From Candidatus Mediterraneibacter gallistercoris (GTDB taxonomy: Bacteria; Bacillota_A; Clostridia; Lachnospirales; Lachnospiraceae), in contig DWWI01000180.1 of NCBI GenBank assembly GCA_019119745.1, positions 1 through 23,258 on the forward strand: DNA of 23,258 nucleotides, written 5' to 3'. Below, one piece after another: positions 1 to 7,945 of this stretch. Position numbers and translations under genes: made by a program. Positions within the stretch are counted from its first letter, which is position 1, and each line of letters begins with the position of its first letter. A model generated the notes under the pieces. The model was not told the DNA's origin and did not search any database. It worked only from the letters and a program-made list of their open reading frames with translations.

Positions 1-1
1 T

Positions 2-601
2 TATTTTGATAACTTCGTGGCATGTGCGGAGGATTCCTGCAGGGCGGCGCAGATGCTGAAAGCGGCGCTTGAAAACTTCAGGCCGGACACTCTGAAAGCG
101 CAGCTTGACAGTATCCATGAAGTGGAACACAGCGCTGACGCGAAGAAACATGAGATGCTCGACCATCTGGCAAAAGAGTTTCTGCCGCCTATCGAGCGTG
201 AAGATATTGTTTCCCTGAGCCAGAATATCGACAATATGACAGACAAAGTAGAGGACGTCATGCTGAGGGTATATATGAATAATGTACAGGACATCGAACC
301 GAATGCGCTGAAGATGACGGATGTTGTGATTCAGTGCTGCGATGCAGTGAGAGATCTCCTCGTTGAGTTCAAGAATTTTAAGCGCTCCAAAACGCTCAAA
401 CAGCTTATAATACGTATCAATGATCTGGAAGAAAAGTCGGATAAACTCTTTATAGAGAGCATCAGAGGGCTCTATACAGAATCGGAAAATCCGATTCGTA
501 TTATCGCATGGCGAGATATTTACATTTACCTTGAGAGATGCGCTGATGCATGTGAACACGTAGCGGATGTGGTTGAGAGTGTCATAATGAAGAATTCATA
601 G
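2..601 (+). CDS. PhoU-like DUF47 family protein, 5'-truncated
   Basis: The frame is open from base 2, so the gene runs off the left edge. Only a handful of N-terminal residues seem to be missing, because the visible protein (199 residues) begins with a family-typical YFDNFVACAE segment and DUF47 proteins are about 205-210 residues long. It is helical with PhoU-like metal-binding acidic and histidine repeats: EVEHSADAKKHE near residue 40, EREDIV...DKVEDVM near residues 65-85, and ERCADACEHVADVVE at the C-terminus. DUF47 proteins are usually paired with Pit low-affinity phosphate transporters and are thought to modulate them. No pit gene follows here, since a hairpin and an unrelated gene come next, so a partner would have to lie upstream of the window. 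The GTG at 17 is an internal codon and not the real start. Confidence 0.85.
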   Translation, partial: YFDNFVACAEDSCRAAQMLKAALENFRPDTLKAQLDSIHEVEHSADAKKHEMLDHLAKEFLPPIEREDIVSLSQNIDNMTDKVEDVMLRVYMNNVQDIEPNALKMTDVVIQCCDAVRDLLVEFKNFKRSKTLKQLIIRINDLEEKSDKLFIESIRGLYTESENPIRIIAWRDIYIYLERCADACEHVADVVESVIMKNS

Positions 602-606
602 AGAAT

Positions 607-650
607 GAAGAACCGGCGGCGAAGGGCCTGACCGGTTCTTCCCAGTTTTA
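607..650 (+). terminator. Probable intrinsic terminator after the DUF47 gene
   Basis: A perfect 10-bp inverted repeat, GAAGAACCGG at 607-616 and CCGGTTCTTC at 632-641, encloses a 15-nt loop. It starts six bases after the DUF47 stop codon. The tail (CCAGTTTTATCTT) is only moderately T-rich, so termination may be incomplete. Confidence 0.55.
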
Positions 651-652
651 TC

Positions 653-681
653 TTGCATTTTCAGGTAGCGTATACTACAAT
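653..681 (+). promoter_or_regulatory. Predicted sigma-A promoter for the GGDEF/EAL unit
   Basis: TTGCAT (653-658) lies 17 bp before TACAAT (676-681), a five-of-six match to the -10 consensus. It sits between the DUF47 hairpin and the gene starting at 777, giving an AT-rich leader of about 90 nt. The -35 box is weak, so this is a prediction from sequence only. Confidence 0.45.
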
Positions 682-776
682 AAAAATGCCTTGTGATATG
701 CGATAAACAGAAATTTTGATATATTTGTAGTAAACATAAATGTTTACGTGAACTGAAAGACAGGGGAGATTAAGAG

Positions 777-2396
777 ATGAGTGAAAGCTATAAACCGCGT
801 TCTATCGCAGAAATCATGAATGATGTTTTGAGCACCGTGCGTGATTACTACGATTCAGAGTACGCTTATTATATTGAGAAAGAACAGGGGGATATCGAGA
901 CGATCTATGAGTGGTGTGCCGAAAATGTAGAGTGGCAGAGAGACCGTCTGAAACTGCTTCCCGAGGAAGAACAGCCGAAGTGGATGAAGACGGAAATCAC
1001 GGATACTACATCAGACTGCTATAGTGTTTTCCGGCAGATCAGCGACGATACGACCGCTATCCTGGCAGTTGCAGGCGTACATAGAGGCGGTTGTACACTG
1101 GATCTTATGAGAGCTCTTCTCCCGTATATCCCTCAGGCAATCGCACTGCAGAAGATGCAGAAACAGCAGGAGTATCTCAGCTATCATGATGATCTGACAG
1201 GTCTTTTGAACAGAAACAGTCTGGTGGATTATCTGGATAATGTCAAGAGCGGCGAACTCAAATCGCTGGGGGCTCTTTCTATTGATATCAACGGACTGAA
1301 GAATTTTAATAAAGAGTTCGGCAGAGACTATGGAGATGAAGTGATCACCCGCATAGGTGAAGTGCTGCAGGAATATTTCCACAGTGGCGAGGTTTACCGG
1401 CTTACGGGAGATCAGTATCTTGTTCTGGTTGAAAATACCACATATGAAAATTTTACAAAGCAGGTTTATGCTTCCCATACCAAGCTTGACAATATCAGTC
1501 TCGGGCTTGTATCCATGGGATATGCATGGGAAAAAGTCGACATTGATGTAGAAAAGCTGGTCAATAAGGCGGAAGTCATGATGCGCGAGGAGAAGAAGAA
1601 ATATTATAAGAACCTCAAAAAAGGACATCATGAGCCGATTATTAAACAGGATCTTCTGGATGATCTGGAACACAGAAACTTTATCGTCTGTCTTGTCCCG
1701 AAGATAGATACGGCTACCGGACGTGTGGCGGAGGCTGAGGCGGTGGTCAGATATCACCACAAGGATCTTGGAATCGTGGATCCCGGAAGATATATCAATC
1801 TTCTGGAAGAGACCAGGCTCTCTCATTACCTTGACCTGTATGTATTTGAAGAGGTATGTAAAACGCTTCACAGATGGGATCTGGAGGGAATACCGCTTAT
1901 ACCGATCGCGGTAAATTTTGCCGGAGCAACCCTCAAACAGGAGAGTATTGCTGATAAGATGATGCATCTGATCGAAAAATATCATGTCAGATGTGAGTAT
2001 CTTGAGGTGGAAGTCTCGGAATCCAGCAATGATATGAATCAGGAGATGCTGGCAGAGACCAGCAGCAAGATCCGCAAGGCAAATGTACGGGTTATTTTGG
2101 ATCATTTCGGAGCGAAAGATTCGAGTTTCTCTATATTGTCTCTGATGGAATTTGACGGTCTGAAACTGGATAAGAGCCTGATCACGAATATTGTCGGAAA
2201 TACCCGCAGCCGCATCGTTGCGCAGGCAGTGATTGATATCTGCCGTCAGCTCGGAGCATTTGTTCAGGCTTCCGGTGTGGAGACACAGGATCAGTTAAAT
2301 GTCTTAAAAGAACTTGGATGTGATTATGCACAGGGAACCCTGTTTAATAAGCCGATTACCATCGAGACATTTGAAATCAGATATATGAAGGAATAG
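777..2396 (+). CDS. GAF-like/GGDEF/EAL protein with degenerate cyclase and phosphodiesterase motifs
   Basis: The protein has 539 residues and a good RBS (AGGGGAG, 762-768). Residues 1 to about 125 look like a GAF-type sensory domain. The GGDEF domain begins at HDDLTGLLNR near residue 136, but its signature is T210-G211-D212-Q213-Y214 in place of GGDEF, so the conserved Glu is Gln. The EAL domain carries E321-A322-V323 in place of EAL. The normal DDFGTGYSS loop reads D442-H443-F-G-A-K-D, and the usual AEGVE reads A498-S499-G-V-E. Conserved parts such as VNFAG, EVSES, KLDKS and the QG near the C-terminus confirm the family. Active GGDEF and EAL domains make and break c-di-GMP. Loss of these residues suggests a catalytically dead receptor, scaffold or nucleotide sensor, which is inference. 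No transmembrane segment is visible. The next gene starts 3 bp downstream. Confidence 0.88.
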   Translation: MSESYKPRSIAEIMNDVLSTVRDYYDSEYAYYIEKEQGDIETIYEWCAENVEWQRDRLKLLPEEEQPKWMKTEITDTTSDCYSVFRQISDDTTAILAVAGVHRGGCTLDLMRALLPYIPQAIALQKMQKQQEYLSYHDDLTGLLNRNSLVDYLDNVKSGELKSLGALSIDINGLKNFNKEFGRDYGDEVITRIGEVLQEYFHSGEVYRLTGDQYLVLVENTTYENFTKQVYASHTKLDNISLGLVSMGYAWEKVDIDVEKLVNKAEVMMREEKKKYYKNLKKGHHEPIIKQDLLDDLEHRNFIVCLVPKIDTATGRVAEAEAVVRYHHKDLGIVDPGRYINLLEETRLSHYLDLYVFEEVCKTLHRWDLEGIPLIPIAVNFAGATLKQESIADKMMHLIEKYHVRCEYLEVEVSESSNDMNQEMLAETSSKIRKANVRVILDHFGAKDSSFSILSLMEFDGLKLDKSLITNIVGNTRSRIVAQAVIDICRQLGAFVQASGVETQDQLNVLKELGCDYAQGTLFNKPITIETFEIRYMKE

Positions 2397-2399
2397 AAA

Positions 2400-3026
2400 A
2401 TGGTAAGAGCATGGATCGCGGATGTCACGCCGCTTTTGGACAAGGAATGTTATGACAGATATTACAGAATGGTTCCAGAATTCCGAAAGAAAAAGGCAGA
2501 TGCGCTCCGGCTGGACAGAAAGAAAGCGCAGAGCGTCGGCGTGTGGGCGCTGTGGCATAAGATACGGGCGGCATACAGTCTGCCGGAAGAGGCGGTGTTT
2601 AATTTTTCTCATTCCGGGACGTGTGTTATGTGCGCGGTATGTACGGACGGCAGAAAAGTCCGGGTGGGCTGTGACGTTGAGAAGAAAGGACAGCTCAGAA
2701 TGAATGTCGCGAGGCGCTATTTCTGCCGGGAAGAGTATGAATCGATTCAAGAGGCGGGAAGCGATGAAGAAAAGACGGATCTTTTCTTCCGTTACTGGGT
2801 GCTAAAAGAGAGCTTTATGAAAGCGACGGGAAAGGGAATGGCTCTCCCTGTAAATTCTTTCTGCATACGCATGGATGATACGCCGGTTCTCGTAAGACAG
2901 CCGGCAGAATTCCCGGAACCTTATTACTACTGCGAATACTGCGTCGAAGGATTACCCTACAAAATGGCGGTATGTTCCACAGATGCGGATATAGATACGG
3001 AATTACATACAGAGTTGACATTATGA
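2400..3026 (+). CDS. 4'-phosphopantetheinyl transferase, Sfp type
   Basis: This enzyme family moves the phosphopantetheine arm of CoA onto a serine of carrier proteins (ACP, PCP or ArCP). The protein has 208 residues, near the usual 200-240 for Sfp-type enzymes. Visible motifs in order are the CoA-binding FSHSG (residues 69-73), the Mg-binding GCDVE (D92, E94), REEY (110-113) and WVLKESFMKATGKG (133-146, with E137 and K141). The start lies 3 bp after the preceding stop, with an AAGGAA site inside the end of the upstream gene, so translation is probably coupled. The stop overlaps the next ATG as ATGA. No polyketide or peptide synthetase is present in the window, so the carrier substrate is unknown. 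It could serve as the sole holo-ACP synthase or act on a distant cluster. Confidence 0.88.
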   Translation: MVRAWIADVTPLLDKECYDRYYRMVPEFRKKKADALRLDRKKAQSVGVWALWHKIRAAYSLPEEAVFNFSHSGTCVMCAVCTDGRKVRVGCDVEKKGQLRMNVARRYFCREEYESIQEAGSDEEKTDLFFRYWVLKESFMKATGKGMALPVNSFCIRMDDTPVLVRQPAEFPEPYYYCEYCVEGLPYKMAVCSTDADIDTELHTELTL

Positions 3027-3817
3027 TAAAATTTGATTTTGACAGACATAAGATGAAGCCTTTCGGTATAGGGGCTGCGCTGGGACTGGCAGTGGGAGTG
3101 CTGGCAGTATCCCTTGGCGCATATCATATCGTTTCTCAGAATAAGGCGGAAGCTGCGGCACAAGAAGCGGAGCTGACAGCAGAAAATGAAGAACTGAAAG
3201 AACAGATAAAAAAAGAGAAGGCTGTGGAGGAGAACACGGAGACACTTGCCGGAGACGAGGACGGGTGGCAGCTGATCCTTGTGAATGAGGATCACCCGCT
3301 GGATGCATCCTATGTACCGGAAAAACTGACGGAGATATCGCCGGGCTATCCGGTGGATGACAGGATCATTACAGATCTGAAGCAGATGCTGGATGACGGG
3401 GCGGCTCAGGGGCTGAGTATGTATGTTACATCCGCCTATCGTTCCTATGACCAGCAGATTGAGACCTTTAATGCATCTATGCAGAACAGACTGAATCAGA
3501 AAATGACTCCGCTTCAGGCGTATCAGGAGACAAGCACTTCAGTTGCATTACCGGGAACAAGCGAGCATGCCACAGGGCTTGCCGTTGATATTATATCAAC
3601 AGAATATGAAGCCCTGGATGACCGGCAGGGAGATACCGATGAGCAGAAGTGGCTGATGGAACATTGCTGGGAGTATGGATTTATACTCCGGTATCCGCCG
3701 GAGAAGTCAGATATAACCGGCATTATCTATGAACCCTGGCATTACCGTTATGTCGGGAAAGATGCGGCTAAAGAGATTACGGAACAGGGAATTACGCTGG
3801 AAGAGTATCTCAGGTAA
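3023..3817 (+). CDS. VanY-type D-alanyl-D-alanine carboxypeptidase, membrane-anchored
   Basis: The protein has 264 residues and starts at the ATG that overlaps the previous stop (ATGA). No clear Shine-Dalgarno is present, consistent with coupling. A hydrophobic anchor spans about residues 14-35, followed by an Ala/Glu/Lys coiled stretch to about residue 75, and the catalytic domain lies outside the cell. The M15B zinc-peptidase signature is complete: SEHATGLAVD (180-189, ligands H182 and D189) and EPWHYR (237-242, catalytic E237 and ligand H240), with TSAYRSYDQQ upstream. Family members trim the terminal D-Ala from peptidoglycan stems. No VanS/VanR or VanH/A/X genes are nearby, so this is more likely wall remodelling than vancomycin resistance. 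An in-frame extension to 2972 lies inside the transferase gene and lacks support. Confidence 0.9.
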   Translation: MIKFDFDRHKMKPFGIGAALGLAVGVLAVSLGAYHIVSQNKAEAAAQEAELTAENEELKEQIKKEKAVEENTETLAGDEDGWQLILVNEDHPLDASYVPEKLTEISPGYPVDDRIITDLKQMLDDGAAQGLSMYVTSAYRSYDQQIETFNASMQNRLNQKMTPLQAYQETSTSVALPGTSEHATGLAVDIISTEYEALDDRQGDTDEQKWLMEHCWEYGFILRYPPEKSDITGIIYEPWHYRYVGKDAAKEITEQGITLEEYLR

Positions 3818-3902
3818 CAGTGCGGCTTTGCGAATGGCGCGGGCTGAACTGGTTTCAGGCAGCAACATTGGGGAATATAAGCAATACATAAGGAGGAGAA
3901 CC

Positions 3903-4949
3903 ATGGAAGATTTAACATTTGGTGAACAGGTCAAGATCATTCTGGGGAGAAAAGGAATGACGATCAAACAGCTTGCCGAGCTGATCGAAGTCCGGACCGG
4001 CAAGAAGATGTCGAGACAGAATCTGACACAGCGCCTTGGAAGGGACAATTTTCAGGAGCAGGATATGCGTATGATCGCGGCGATTCTTGACTGCCCGTTT
4101 CATTTGAGCATTATGTCGGAAGCGCCGGCACAGCATCGCAGCACAGCAGCGCTTGAGAAAGCGGCAATCGCGAGAACAGACGCAGTAGAGAAAAAACAGT
4201 CAGAAGAAATACAGACAGAAGAAATCCGGGCAGAAGAGCCGCTGCGGGAGACCGCGGAAGCTCCGGAGTCAGAAGAAAGAGTGCAGGCGGCGGATCCGGC
4301 TGTAGAGAATACAGTGGAACCGGCTGCTGCAGAGACTGCGTCAGAAGAGAATGCTTCCGGAGAGGACGTTGCCCCGGATGAGCGTGATATGACAATCGGA
4401 GAACTCTATGAGATTCATGAAGAACTGTCCGAACTGGAAGAAAACGCAAAAGCCGGAGAACCGGTAGAAGAGATTAAAAAAGAGCTGGAAAAGCCGAAGA
4501 AATCTCTTTTCCATACCGGCGGAATCTTCCTCCGGAGGAAGCAGCGTGAGGCGGCCGCGGCGGATTCTTCTGAAGAGACAAAGACGACAGAGACAGTCCG
4601 GGAAGATACGGCCGCTGATAACACGGCCGGTTCTGCAAATGAGGAGCAGCAGGCAGAAGAGCGGTATTCTTCCAAATCCGCGGCAGATGAAAAAGAAGAT
4701 TTTGAACCGGTCATTTCTCATGATGACGCGGAGGAAGACAGAGAGGTCGGCGAAGTAAATCCTTACACTGGGAGAGAATATCAGTCCAACAGTGTGCGGA
4801 TGCATCCGACAAGAATCGGGTATGTACAGGTATACGACCGTACGATCCATAAATGGACAGATATGACAGAATGGGCGTTCCTGGGACTTCAGGAACGAAA
4901 AAAGGCTCTGCTTGGCAAGGCGTATGAGCCGCCGATCTATCTCGACTGA
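3903..4949 (+). CDS. HTH-domain protein with long acidic linker and conserved C-terminal block
   Basis: The protein has 348 residues. The start at 3903 is fixed by a strong AGGAGGAG (3891-3898). Residues 5-70 resemble an XRE/Cro-like helix-turn-helix (GEQVKIILGRKGMTIKQLAELI, then SRQNLTQRLGR). Residues 75-160 and 215-285 are low-complexity Glu/Ala/Thr stretches, probably disordered. Between them are a short ordered-looking block (DMTIGELYEIHEELSELEE, 162-180) and a basic SLFHTGGIFLRRKQR patch (201-215). The last 65 residues form a compact aromatic-rich module with NPYTGREY, RMHPTRIGYVQVYD, WTDMTEWAFLG and EPPIYLD. I recognise the general plan from Lachnospiraceae hypothetical proteins but know of no assigned function. 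It could be a DNA-binding adaptor with a protein-interaction tail. The gap to dgt is 47 bp and has no terminator. Confidence 0.75.
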   Translation: MEDLTFGEQVKIILGRKGMTIKQLAELIEVRTGKKMSRQNLTQRLGRDNFQEQDMRMIAAILDCPFHLSIMSEAPAQHRSTAALEKAAIARTDAVEKKQSEEIQTEEIRAEEPLRETAEAPESEERVQAADPAVENTVEPAAAETASEENASGEDVAPDERDMTIGELYEIHEELSELEENAKAGEPVEEIKKELEKPKKSLFHTGGIFLRRKQREAAAADSSEETKTTETVREDTAADNTAGSANEEQQAEERYSSKSAADEKEDFEPVISHDDAEEDREVGEVNPYTGREYQSNSVRMHPTRIGYVQVYDRTIHKWTDMTEWAFLGLQERKKALLGKAYEPPIYLD

Positions 4950-4996
4950 CAGAAAACTCTGAACTGTCACTACAGATGTGAAAGGGGAGACGCAAG

Positions 4997-6403
4997 ATGG
5001 AATGGAGAACGCTGTTGTCCCCGAAGCGGGAGCGGGAAGGTTCTGGAAGAGCGAAGTCTGCGGATCTGAGGAGCGAGTTTGAGAAGGATTATCACAGGAT
5101 CATCGGCAGCGCGTCATTTCGCCGCCTGCAGGACAAGACGCAGGTGTTCCCTCTTGATAAGAGTGATTTTATCAGGACGAGACTGACTCATTCCCTGGAA
5201 GTGTCTTCTCTGGGGAAATCACTTGGACAGAATATCGGGGAAAATATTCTGAAATTCCGCAGGAATTCCGGATTTGTCCCGCGTATGAAGGAAGATATTT
5301 CGCATATACTTGAGTGTGCGGGCCTGATCCACGACATAGGGAATCCGCCTTTCGGTCATTTCGGCGAGGTGGCGATCCGTGAATGGTTCGCCAGAAATCT
5401 GTCTAAGCTGTCTTTTAGAGGACAGGCTGTAGAAGATATGCTGAGTGAACAGATGAAGCAGGATTTCTATCATTTTGAAGGAAATGCCCAGGCTCTGCGG
5501 CTTGTAACAAAACTGCATTACCTGGTAGACGAGCACGGCATGAATCTGACCTATGCACTGCTCAATACCATTATCAAATATCCGGTTCCGTCTACCGGGA
5601 TCCGTGGAGACAGCGGAAATATCAAGGATAAAAAGATGGGGTATTATCTTGCGGATGAAGCGGTTTTCCGCCGTGTGACCGAAGCAACGGGAGCGGGAAA
5701 TAACAGGCATCCGCTGACTTATATTCTGGAGGCGGCTGATGATCTGGCATATAAGACAGCCGATATAGAGGATGCATTTGTAAAGGGATTTATCTCATAT
5801 TATACACTGGAGAGGGAACTGGCGCCGCTTGAGCGTGCCTGCCCGGAGTCCCCGTTCAAACCGCTGGAAAAGCTGCGCCAGCTTTATGAGAGAGGGCTGA
5901 AGAAAGGGGTCGGAAACCCGGAATCCTATGCGGTAAAGAACTGGATCATAAGTGTTCAGGGATTCCTGATCAGCTGTGCTACATACGGATTTACTTCGAA
6001 CTACGACAGTATCATGGCCGGGACATTCGGACAGGATCTGTTTTACGGAACCTATGGGGAGAGACTGATGGAGCTGCTGGGCGATATGGCATACCGGCGT
6101 GTGTTTTCTTCCATGGAGATCTACAAGATGGAAGTGGCGGAGTCTGCTATTCTTGACAACCTTATGGATAAACTGGTCAGGGCTGTTCTCTATTACGATA
6201 CTGACGTCAGACAGGATACGATCGACAGACGCGTGGTTTCCTTTATCTCTGACAACTACAAAAATGCGTACAGACTGCAGGCAGAGGGAAAGAATGAAGC
6301 GGAGAAATTGTATCTCCGCCTCCTGCTTGTGACAGATTATGTGTGCGGTATGACTGACAGCTATGCAAAGCGTCTGTATCAGGAGATGAACGGGATCATA
6401 TAG
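4997..6403 (+). CDS. dgt: Deoxyguanosinetriphosphate triphosphohydrolase-like HD hydrolase
   Basis: The protein has 468 residues and an RBS of AAAGGGGAGA (4981-4990). This family cleaves dNTPs to the deoxynucleoside plus triphosphate. HD-domain metal ligands are visible: H65 in RTRLTHSLEVSS, H112-D113 in GLIHDIGNPPFGH, and D248/D249 in LEAADDLAY. The dGTPase signature FEGNAQALR lies at residues 160-168, and the N-terminal SPKRERE...ASFRRLQDKTQVFPL block is also typical. It helps limit dNTP pools and may add phage defence, as some bacterial dGTPases do; neither is shown by context. It probably shares a transcript with the HTH gene upstream. Its last 8 bases overlap the convergent gene on the other strand. 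Confidence 0.9.
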   Translation: MEWRTLLSPKREREGSGRAKSADLRSEFEKDYHRIIGSASFRRLQDKTQVFPLDKSDFIRTRLTHSLEVSSLGKSLGQNIGENILKFRRNSGFVPRMKEDISHILECAGLIHDIGNPPFGHFGEVAIREWFARNLSKLSFRGQAVEDMLSEQMKQDFYHFEGNAQALRLVTKLHYLVDEHGMNLTYALLNTIIKYPVPSTGIRGDSGNIKDKKMGYYLADEAVFRRVTEATGAGNNRHPLTYILEAADDLAYKTADIEDAFVKGFISYYTLERELAPLERACPESPFKPLEKLRQLYERGLKKGVGNPESYAVKNWIISVQGFLISCATYGFTSNYDSIMAGTFGQDLFYGTYGERLMELLGDMAYRRVFSSMEIYKMEVAESAILDNLMDKLVRAVLYYDTDVRQDTIDRRVVSFISDNYKNAYRLQAEGKNEAEKLYLRLLLVTDYVCGMTDSYAKRLYQEMNGII

Positions 6404-7310
6404 TTCCCACGCACCGGCACCAGTGACCGAAGTCTGCCGTATCATTGCGTTCTTCATCGGTCAGCTCCAATACTGAGACATATGCGCGCGTGAACCGTGG
6501 AAAGCCGAACAGATCGGCTGCCCGGGCCTCGCGCGTATCGTATATACCGGGGACTCCGAGCCATCTTCTGCCGTCTTCTTCGATGAGCGCAAGGTGGTTA
6601 TAATTATGATAACCGTGCAGCAGAAAGCTGTTGTTGGCCAGCGGCCAGAATTTCCGCGGCAGCAGGGAAAGGTCTTCACGGCTGATCTTTTTGACCTGAG
6701 GCAGGTCCTTCGCCTCGGCGGACTGCAGGGCGGGTTCCGGTGTGATGTCATCTGCCTGCCCAGCAGGTGTTTCTGCTTCGATATCGGGGGCTGTTTCAGA
6801 TGAGATTTCCGTCTGTAATGCAGTCTCTGGTTTGGCAGCTGATTCCGGCACGGATACAGTTTCCGGCTCAGGTGTATTCTCCGGTACGGATGAGTCTGCT
6901 TCAGGCGCCGGGGCCGGTTCGGACGGGTGCATCATTTCAGGTCTGATATCAAAAAAGAACGAGGAAGCCATCCAGAAGAGAGGCGGCGCGTCTCTGTCAG
7001 TATTCTGAAGGATAAATCCGTCGATCTGCTGGAGAGACCGTCTTTCCGGAAAATGTGTTTCAGATACGGACAGTCGGACTGAGATATTCCTGCCGCACGG
7101 CGGCAGGTCCGCGACCTGTGAAATGATCATGGCATCCTCTTCGCAGCAGAAAGCAGAGAGACTGAGTGTGCTGCCGCTTCTGACAGGGATGCCTCTGGCA
7201 TTAATCTGAAGGATGCAGGACTGGTAATGTCGTGAGACTTTGACAAAGCCTACGTTTCGGCTGCGCTTGTAATTTTCATATTCATACAAATAAAAAATTC
7301 CGGGATTCAT
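6396..7310 (-). CDS. DUF6128-like protein with Pro/Glu-rich linker
   Basis: The protein has 304 residues in three parts. The N-terminal domain (1 to about 125) is beta-rich in appearance, with KVSRHYQSCILQINARGIP and an FPERRSL segment. A Pro/Glu/Ala/Thr linker (about 130-205) is probably disordered. The C-terminal domain (207-304) holds HGYHNYNHLAL, WLGVPGIYDTREARAADLFGFPRF and ends in FGHWCRCV. The C-terminal block matches my recollection of DUF6128, a Lachnospiraceae family of unknown function; that name is from memory. No signal peptide or membrane segment is seen. The Shine-Dalgarno upstream of 7310 is weak (AGAGG about 12 nt away in an AT-rich leader). It is divergent from tadA and overlaps the end of dgt by 8 bp. 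Function is unknown. Confidence 0.7.
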   Translation of the reverse strand: MNPGIFYLYEYENYKRSRNVGFVKVSRHYQSCILQINARGIPVRSGSTLSLSAFCCEEDAMIISQVADLPPCGRNISVRLSVSETHFPERRSLQQIDGFILQNTDRDAPPLFWMASSFFFDIRPEMMHPSEPAPAPEADSSVPENTPEPETVSVPESAAKPETALQTEISSETAPDIEAETPAGQADDITPEPALQSAEAKDLPQVKKISREDLSLLPRKFWPLANNSFLLHGYHNYNHLALIEEDGRRWLGVPGIYDTREARAADLFGFPRFTRAYVSVLELTDEERNDTADFGHWCRCVGTI

Positions 7311-7397
7311 AAAATATAATAACCTCTGGTCTTGTCTCTTTTCATTCCAGTTTATTCAGGAAGAGAGAGAAAAAGAACGAAGCGTGAAAGGAAAATT

Positions 7398-7913
7398 ATG
7401 TCTATAGAAAATACTGATCTCAGCACAGAGCAGAGAAAAATCGATGAAAAATATATGAGAGAAGCGATCCGGCAGGCAAAGAAAGCCTATAAGCTGGATG
7501 AGACGCCCATCGGCTGTGTGATCGTTCATGACGGAAAAATCATAGGCCGGGGCTATAACCGCAGGAATACGGACAAGAGCCCTCTTGCCCATGCAGAGAT
7601 CTCAGCGATCCGGAAGGCAAGCAAAAAGCTCGGCGACTGGAGACTTGAAGAGTGTACGCTGTATGTGACACTGGAGCCCTGCCAGATGTGCGCGGGAGCC
7701 ATTATACAGTCGCGCGTGACAAGGGTAGTGGTTGGTTGTATGAATCCTAAGGCGGGGTGCGCGGGGTCTGTTTTGAATCTGCTGGATGTCAAGGCATTCA
7801 ACCATCAGGCTGAGCTTACCACAGGGGTGCTTGAAGAAGAGTGCAGCGCACTTATGACAGGCTTTTTCCGGGAACTTAGGGAGCGGAAGAAGATGCAGAA
7901 AAAGTCAATATAG
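7398..7913 (+). CDS. tadA: tRNA-specific adenosine deaminase
   Basis: TadA converts A34 to inosine in the anticodon of tRNA-Arg(ACG), allowing wobble decoding of CGU/CGC/CGA. The protein has 171 residues with the cytidine-deaminase-fold zinc motif complete: HAE at 65-67 (ligand H65, proton shuttle E67) and PCQMC at 94-98 (ligands C95 and C98). The start at 7398 was chosen for its AAAGGA site (7387-7392). A longer frame from a TTG at 7332 adds 22 basic residues and has no RBS. The first 20 residues are a short extension ahead of the usual MREAIRQAKKA helix. A perfect TATAAT at 7315-7320 could be its -10 box, but I see no matching -35. A bidirectional terminator follows immediately. Confidence 0.93.
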   Translation: MSIENTDLSTEQRKIDEKYMREAIRQAKKAYKLDETPIGCVIVHDGKIIGRGYNRRNTDKSPLAHAEISAIRKASKKLGDWRLEECTLYVTLEPCQMCAGAIIQSRVTRVVVGCMNPKAGCAGSVLNLLDVKAFNHQAELTTGVLEEECSALMTGFFRELRERKKMQKKSI

Positions 7914-7945
7914 AAAAACCTCTCCAGATCAGGAGAGGCTTTTTT
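7914..7945. terminator. Bidirectional intrinsic terminator between tadA and the DUF2798 gene
   Basis: The stem CCTCTCC (7919-7925)/GGAGAGG (7932-7938) is flanked by AAAAA on the left and TTTTTT on the right, so it can work on both strands. It begins right after the tadA stop. The stop codon of the - strand DUF2798 gene (7929-7931) lies in the loop. Confidence 0.85.

Noticed and set aside
1011..2105. A 364-codon - strand frame opposite the GGDEF-EAL gene
   Set aside because: It lies wholly inside a recognised coding gene, lacks a ribosome site and has shadow-like composition.
3729..3902. N-terminal extension of the HTH gene into the VanY gene
   Set aside because: It overlaps conserved VanY coding sequence. 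The AGGAGGAG site fixes the start at 3903.
7315..7320. A perfect TATAAT upstream of tadA as a promoter
   Set aside because: No recognisable -35 box exists at suitable spacing and the region is generally AT-rich; noted only within the tadA entry.
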